Below, one piece after another: positions 40,526 to 44,092 of a stretch of 44,092 nucleotides of DNA. Below the pieces are notes generated by a model that saw only the letters and a program-made list of their open reading frames with translations, was not told the origin of the DNA and did no database searches. Every line of letters starts with the position of its first letter. Position 1 is the first letter of the stretch. The stretch covers positions 1 to 44,092 of the forward strand of contig CAMEWP010000003.1 of the NCBI GenBank assembly GCA_945946605.1. The letters run 5' to 3'. The position numbers and the translations under genes are program-made. Source of the stretch: an uncultured Pseudobutyrivibrio sp. (GTDB lineage: Bacteria > Bacillota > Clostridia > Lachnospirales > Lachnospiraceae).

Positions 40526-42203
40526 GGTAACGATTGATGCAGGCGGCAATCTCCTGCTTTCTGGGAACGGCATATCCGGCGGGAAGAAATCTTCCGGTGC
40601 AGATGGCTTCCGTCCCCTTCTGATCCAGTTCCGTTGCAATCTGATCTACAATTTCAGAAACACTGCGATGTCCATCCATCAGACCGGGGATGGACATTTT
40701 CATGATCTGGCCCAATAATGTAACCTGTTCCGGATCCGTGAGCTGTTCCACATACCGCAGATCGATCATTTCTTTGTCAATGGAAACACCGTCCAGTCCA
40801 AAGGTTTTTATTTTAACGCGATCTCCCAACCACTGGGTACATTTGATCCTGCGGCAGGTGTTGGGACGCTGTGCTTTTTCGGGAATATCTTTCGGAAGGG
40901 GAAAAGCGGCAGCTTCTTTTTTGGCAGCAGCGGTGATATCCAGTGGCTCATACTGTTTCATCTGAAGAATACAGTCGGCCTTGTGAAAGTAAGATCCGCA
41001 GCTTCCGGCCACCAGGATGGTGGAAATGCCGAAGGTATCATATATTTCCCGTACCCGGTCGATAAAGGGAATGATAGGTTCGCTGTCCCGGTTGATGACC
41101 CGCTGCATCAGTTCGTCCCGGATCATAAAATTGGTGGCGCTGGTATCCTCGTCAATGAGGAAGACCCGGCTTCCTGCTTCCATGGCTTCCACAACATTGG
41201 CGGCCTGGGAAGTGCTTCCGCTGGCGTCTGCTGTGGAAAAAGCAGTGGTGTCCCTGCCGTTTGGCAGATTGCGGATGAACATGGAAATATCAACACCGGT
41301 GATGCTGCGTCCGTCCTCTGCCCGCAATTTTACAGCGGTGTCATCTGTAATGACATATTCCCGTCCATCTCCGGCAATGTGATTGTAAACACCCAGCTCC
41401 AATGCTTTCAGCAGTGTGGATTTACCATGATATCCGCCGCCGGCGATCATGGTAACGCCGCATCTGATTCCCATGCCTCTCAGATCACCTTTGTGAGGAA
41501 GATGCAGTGTTACGGCCAGAGAGTCGGGAGAGCGGAAGGCAACAGCCCCTTTCATGGGACGCTGGGAAACACCGGATTCCCTGGGCAGGATAGAACCATC
41601 TGCCACAAAGGCAGCCAGCCCCAGACGCTGCAGTTCCTGGCGAATAAACTGCTGATCGTCCGCCAGATCCATGGTTTCACGGATCTTTTGAGGTGCATAA
41701 TTTCTATAGTACAGGGAGTGCTCTACGCATTGTGGGAGAAACTGAAACAGGATCTTTGACAGTTCCCTGGCATTGATGGAGCGGCCGTTTGCAGGAAATC
41801 CCACATGAAACCGGAAGATTACGCCGCCCTCCGGCAGAATCTTGCAGGCACTTCGTTCCAGAATTTCCTGGCCGCACCGGCTGACGGAGATCAGGCCGCT
41901 TTTTCCGCTGCCCTTTGCCTGAAAGGAAAATTTGCCCGCTTCCCGTCCGAAGGTTCTGGTGAGCAGGTCCTGCAGAGCGATCCGGCGGCAGGGCGTGGAG
42001 AATGCTTCTTTTGGAAATCCGGCAGAAGCTGCGGGCACATGGACGCTGATGTCGGAAGGGGAAGCAAAAGGATCCCCCTGGACATGGTCGATGGACAGCA
42101 CATAGCCCCGGGACTGGTAGCTTCCGGCGGTGTCCTTGTAGGCGGGATAACTTTTATGGTCAATGCGTTCCAGTAAATTTTTCAAATCCTGTTCTGTTTT
42201 CAT
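40506..42203 (-). CDS. Predicted ATPase of the ABC class (COG3044 type)
   Basis: The product is 565 aa and soluble. The nucleotide-binding part has Walker A GGGYHGKSTL at about 250 and Walker B VFLIDEDTSATNF at about 330, with SQAANVVEAMEAGS as the ABC signature area. The N-terminal 200 residues (SYQSRGYVLSIDHVQGDPFASPS) and C-terminal tail match COG3044, a broadly conserved family of unassigned function. ATG 42203 has AAGGAG 12 bases upstream. It is convergent with tadA. Confidence 0.9.
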   Translation of the reverse strand: MKTEQDLKNLLERIDHKSYPAYKDTAGSYQSRGYVLSIDHVQGDPFASPSDISVHVPAASAGFPKEAFSTPCRRIALQDLLTRTFGREAGKFSFQAKGSGKSGLISVSRCGQEILERSACKILPEGGVIFRFHVGFPANGRSINARELSKILFQFLPQCVEHSLYYRNYAPQKIRETMDLADDQQFIRQELQRLGLAAFVADGSILPRESGVSQRPMKGAVAFRSPDSLAVTLHLPHKGDLRGMGIRCGVTMIAGGGYHGKSTLLKALELGVYNHIAGDGREYVITDDTAVKLRAEDGRSITGVDISMFIRNLPNGRDTTAFSTADASGSTSQAANVVEAMEAGSRVFLIDEDTSATNFMIRDELMQRVINRDSEPIIPFIDRVREIYDTFGISTILVAGSCGSYFHKADCILQMKQYEPLDITAAAKKEAAAFPLPKDIPEKAQRPNTCRRIKCTQWLGDRVKIKTFGLDGVSIDKEMIDLRYVEQLTDPEQVTLLGQIMKMSIPGLMDGHRSVSEIVDQIATELDQKGTEAICTGRFLPAGYAVPRKQEIAACINRYRQIRLC

Positions 42204-42245
42204 GATGAGCTGGCTCCTTCGTGTGTCATATTTGTTTTATGATGC

Positions 42246-42291
42246 TGATTTATGATACCAAGATGATAAATCATGTGGACGGGAAAAACAA
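42246..42291 (-). promoter_or_regulatory. Putative promoter and operator of the ATPase gene
   Basis: TATCAT (complement of 42263-42268) lies 17 bases from TTGTTT (complement of 42286-42291). A perfect inverted repeat TGATTTAT/ATAAATCA (42246-42253, 42266-42273) covers the -10 box. Confidence 0.45.
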
Positions 42292-42311
42292 GTTTGGATA
42301 GCCAAGTTTAG

Positions 42312-42340
42312 TTGACAAATCAGGTATTATCATCTACAAT
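42312..42340 (+). promoter_or_regulatory. Promoter of the SRP RNA
   Basis: TTGACA (42312-42317) and TACAAT (42335-42340) are 17 bases apart. The start of transcription should be near 42347. Confidence 0.9.
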
Positions 42341-42346
42341 GAAATC

Positions 42347-42612
42347 TCCGAGCAGCCGGGGAGTCAGCGGTTCCCTGTACCAGCATCGCTATAGCTGGGG
42401 TGATATCCTGCAGAGGGTTTTGGAAGTCGGAGCTGCCCTTTGTAAGTGGCGTTGAGATCTGGGTCTTGCGCAACGGATGCCTACGAACCGTGTCAGGTCA
42501 GGAATGAAGCAGCACTAAGAAGGATTTTCCGTGTGCCGTGAGGGTGCCTGGGTTGAGTTAACTGCAAAGGTAACGGCCGGTTTTGCGGATTCGAAGCAGG
42601 ATGCTCGGTAAA
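42347..42612 (+). ncRNA. ffs: Signal recognition particle RNA, large type with Alu domain
   Basis: This RNA guides the SRP with Ffh to signal peptides. CCGAGCA (42348-42354) pairs with TGCTCGG (42602-42608) to close the molecule. The Alu-like 5' part (GGGGAGTCAGCGGTTCCCTG), GCGTTGAGATCTGGGTC, the domain IV hairpin (GTCAGGTCAGGAATGAAGCA), GGTGCCTGGG and TAACTGCAAAGGTAACG follow the order of the Bacillus subtilis scRNA. The length of about 265 bases is typical of spore-forming Firmicutes. No tRNA is present nearby. Confidence 0.95.
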
Positions 42613-42698
42613 AAGAATAGTATGATATAAGTTCTGCCCTGACCCGAAAGAGCGATCTGACGGGGAAGATTACGGAATCTGTGTCTGACGGATAGGTG
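42613..42698 (+). other. Structured RNA-like stretch between SRP RNA and the hydE leader terminator
   Basis: It contains a short hairpin with an ACGG loop (AGATT/AATCT, near 42668-42681) and two direct copies of TCTGACGG (near 42655 and 42684). TATGAT at 42621 could be a -10 box, but no matching -35 was found. It could be the 3' trailer of the SRP RNA transcript or a leader of the hyd genes. Confidence 0.35.
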
Positions 42699-42748
42699 AA
42701 AACCAGGAGTCTCTGTATCTTTTATGGGTAGGACTGCCTGGTTTTTTG
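42699..42748 (+). terminator. Rho-independent terminator before the TM1266-hydE genes
   Basis: AAAACCAGG pairs with CCTGGTTTT, extended by AGTC/GACT, followed by a run of T. It ends the SRP RNA transcript or acts as a leader attenuator. Confidence 0.85.
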
Positions 42749-42786
42749 TGTTACAAAAAGATTTTTGAATCCTGTAGGAGAAGAGA

Positions 42787-43044
42787 ATGGAAGAAACGAG
42801 AGTGGCCATCATTGCCATCGTGGTGGAACAGAGAGAGCAGGCGGAGGAGTTGAATCATATCCTTCACGAATACGGCAGTTATATTATAGGAAGGATGGGA
42901 CTGCCCTATGAGAAAAAGGGGATTTCCCTGATCAGTGTGGCGGTGGATGCTCCCCAGAATGTGATCAGTGCCCTGGCAGGCAGGATCGGTAACCTGTCGG
43001 GAGTCAGCGCCAAAACCGTTTATTCTAAAGTGGAGCAAAAATGA
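42787..43044 (+). CDS. TM1266-family [FeFe]-hydrogenase system regulator
   Basis: The product is 85 aa, a small ACT/NikR-like ferredoxin-fold protein: MEETRVAIIAIVVEQREQAEELNHILHEYGSYIIGRMGLPY and SLISVAVDAPQNVISALAGRIGNLSGVSAKTVYSK match the TM1266-type family that sits beside hydrogenase maturation genes. It has a GTAGGAGA site before ATG 42787. The stop overlaps the hydE start by four bases (ATGA), indicating coupling. Confidence 0.9.
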   Translation: MEETRVAIIAIVVEQREQAEELNHILHEYGSYIIGRMGLPYEKKGISLISVAVDAPQNVISALAGRIGNLSGVSAKTVYSKVEQK

Positions 43045-44092
43045 AGATAAAGAAAGAGAATACAGAAAAAGTCAAACTTTTAGAGCGGCTTGATGGTGGA
43101 GAGACTTTGTCGGAGAAGGAATGGCTTTTCCTTCTGACGGATCCTTCAGATCAGGAGATGCAGCAGGCGGCTCAGATGGCGCAGAAGAAAGCGGTGGAAT
43201 ATTATGGAAAAAAGGTTTACACCAGAGGATTGATCGAGATTTCCAACCACTGCAAAAATAACTGCCTGTATTGTGGAATACGGAGGGATAATCATCAGGT
43301 ATCCAGATACCGTCTGACAGAGGAGGAGATCTTAGACTGTGCTGCCCAGGGGTACGAACTGGGCTTTCGCACCTTTGTGTTGCAGGGCGGCGAGGATGGC
43401 TATTATACAGATGATGTGCTGTGTGATATCCTGCGGAGTTTGAAAGGGGATTATCCTGACTGTGCCATTACCCTGTCGTTGGGAGAACGCAGTAGGGAAA
43501 GTTACCGCCGACTGTACGAAGCGGGGGCAGACCGCTATCTTTTGCGGCATGAGACAGGTGATGCCGGTCATTACAGCAGACTGCATCCCCCGGAGATGTC
43601 CTATGAAAACAGAATCCGATGTCTCTGGGAACTGAAGGAGATCGGGTATCAGGTGGGTTGTGGATTTATGGTGGGTTCGCCGGGGCAGAAGACAGAATAC
43701 CTGGTAAAGGATCTGTTGTTTTTGCAGGAACTGCAGCCGGCCATGGTAGGGATCGGGCCTTTTATTCCCCATCATCAGACACCCTTTGCCGACAAAGCAC
43801 AGGGAACGGTGGAACAGACACTGTATCTGCTTTCCCTGATCCGGCTGTTGCTGCCCAAGGTGCTGCTGCCGGCCACAACGGCGTTGGGAACCATTGATCC
43901 TAAGGGCAGGGAGAAAGGGATACTGGCCGGAGCCAATGTGCTGATGCCCAATCTGTCTCCCACCACAGTGAGAAAGAAATATGAACTATATGACAATAAG
44001 ATCTGTACCGGTGATGAGGCCGCAGAGTGCAGACACTGTCTGGAACAAAGAATCAAAGGAATTGGATATGAACTGGTGGTGGACCGGGGAGA
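43041..44092 (+). CDS. hydE: [FeFe]-hydrogenase maturation radical SAM enzyme HydE (partial)
   Basis: HydE takes part in making the diiron subcluster of the H-cluster. The frame stays open to the end of the window (about 350 codons seen); the C-terminus lies outside. The radical SAM cluster motif is C71-x3-C75-x2-C78 (SNHCKNNCLYCGIR), preceded by KVYTRGLIEISNHC. GGEDGYY, ITLSLGER and FIPHHQTPFA are family traits. Translational coupling with the TM1266-type gene supports function. No hydrogenase structural gene is in the window. Confidence 0.95.
   Translation, partial: MKIKKENTEKVKLLERLDGGETLSEKEWLFLLTDPSDQEMQQAAQMAQKKAVEYYGKKVYTRGLIEISNHCKNNCLYCGIRRDNHQVSRYRLTEEEILDCAAQGYELGFRTFVLQGGEDGYYTDDVLCDILRSLKGDYPDCAITLSLGERSRESYRRLYEAGADRYLLRHETGDAGHYSRLHPPEMSYENRIRCLWELKEIGYQVGCGFMVGSPGQKTEYLVKDLLFLQELQPAMVGIGPFIPHHQTPFADKAQGTVEQTLYLLSLIRLLLPKVLLPATTALGTIDPKGREKGILAGANVLMPNLSPTTVRKKYELYDNKICTGDEAAECRHCLEQRIKGIGYELVVDRG

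Noticed and set aside
42583-42626. Promoter for hydE from TTGCGG (42583) and TATGAT (42621)
   Set aside because: Spacing of 32 bases is far too long.
42655-42698. Guanidine-II (mini-ykkC) riboswitch suggested by an ACGG hairpin loop
   Set aside because: Only one proper ACGG hairpin exists; the required second one could not be formed.
1-44092. tRNA or rRNA genes
   Set aside because: No cloverleaf or rRNA-like segment was recognised on either strand by eye; a tRNA search was not possible here.

Overview
The window looks like chromosome from a gut Firmicute of the family Lachnospiraceae (Blautia or a close relative). The evidence is the gene content (spoIID with a SpoIIQ-like gene, reverse-type rubrerythrin beside a PerR-like regulator, TM1266-hydE, a long SRP RNA with an Alu domain, a GPH sugar symporter, ABC sugar importers without their own ATPase), strong AGGAGG ribosome binding sites, sigma-A promoters and intrinsic terminators. 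The genus is an inference. No rRNA or tRNA gene and no CRISPR array was seen.

Layout. 1-4.4 kb: cytoplasmic GH78 alpha-L-rhamnosidase and a GPH-type sugar symporter. 4.4-8.2 kb: tyrS (strong promoter, short leader with a terminator-like hairpin, no T-box), a PAP2 phosphatase, then a Mn2+ (yybP-ykoY) riboswitch in front of mntP and a CaCA-type exchanger. 8.4-14.4 kb: housekeeping (zinc-ribbon protein, metG, tatD, ksgA) interrupted by a BlaR1-like peptidase and two tandem BlaI-like repressors. 14.4-16.9 kb: spoIID, a degenerate SpoIIQ/LytM-like gene, a GIY-YIG protein and a DUF3783-like protein. 16.9-27.3 kb: a beta-galactan locus with GH2 beta-galactosidase, an AraC regulator divergent from a cytoplasmic GH53 galactanase, a binding protein broken by a frameshift, two permeases and a 611-aa protein of unknown function. 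Together with the rhamnosidase it suggests use of rhamnogalacturonan-I side chains: oligosaccharides are imported and then cleaved inside the cell.

27.3-33.2 kb: mtnN and luxS (minus strand); an SPFH - Arc-like - DUF1648 operon with a paired operator-like repeat; a CrtC-like lipocalin-fold protein, a GNAT acetyltransferase, a membrane-anchored PLD-like protein and a small membrane protein. 33.3-35.9 kb is an AT-rich accessory island: a ribbon-helix-helix protein, two zinc-ribbon membrane proteins, and about 600 bases without a gene. That stretch holds a three-unit array of alternating 7-bp sites with an exact 62-bp period and a sequence resembling an IS200/IS605 right end. 35.9-44.1 kb: rubrerythrin and a PerR-like regulator; an LtaS-like sulfatase gene split by an in-frame TAG; tadA; a COG3044-type ATPase; the SRP RNA; and TM1266-hydE running off the window end.

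Two otherwise well preserved genes (sugar-binding protein, LtaS-like enzyme) each carry one disabling change. These are recent lesions or sequence errors. The strongest unexplained signals are the 62-bp-period array (35500-35660), the 611-aa protein, and the structured RNA-like stretch between the SRP RNA and the hydE leader terminator.
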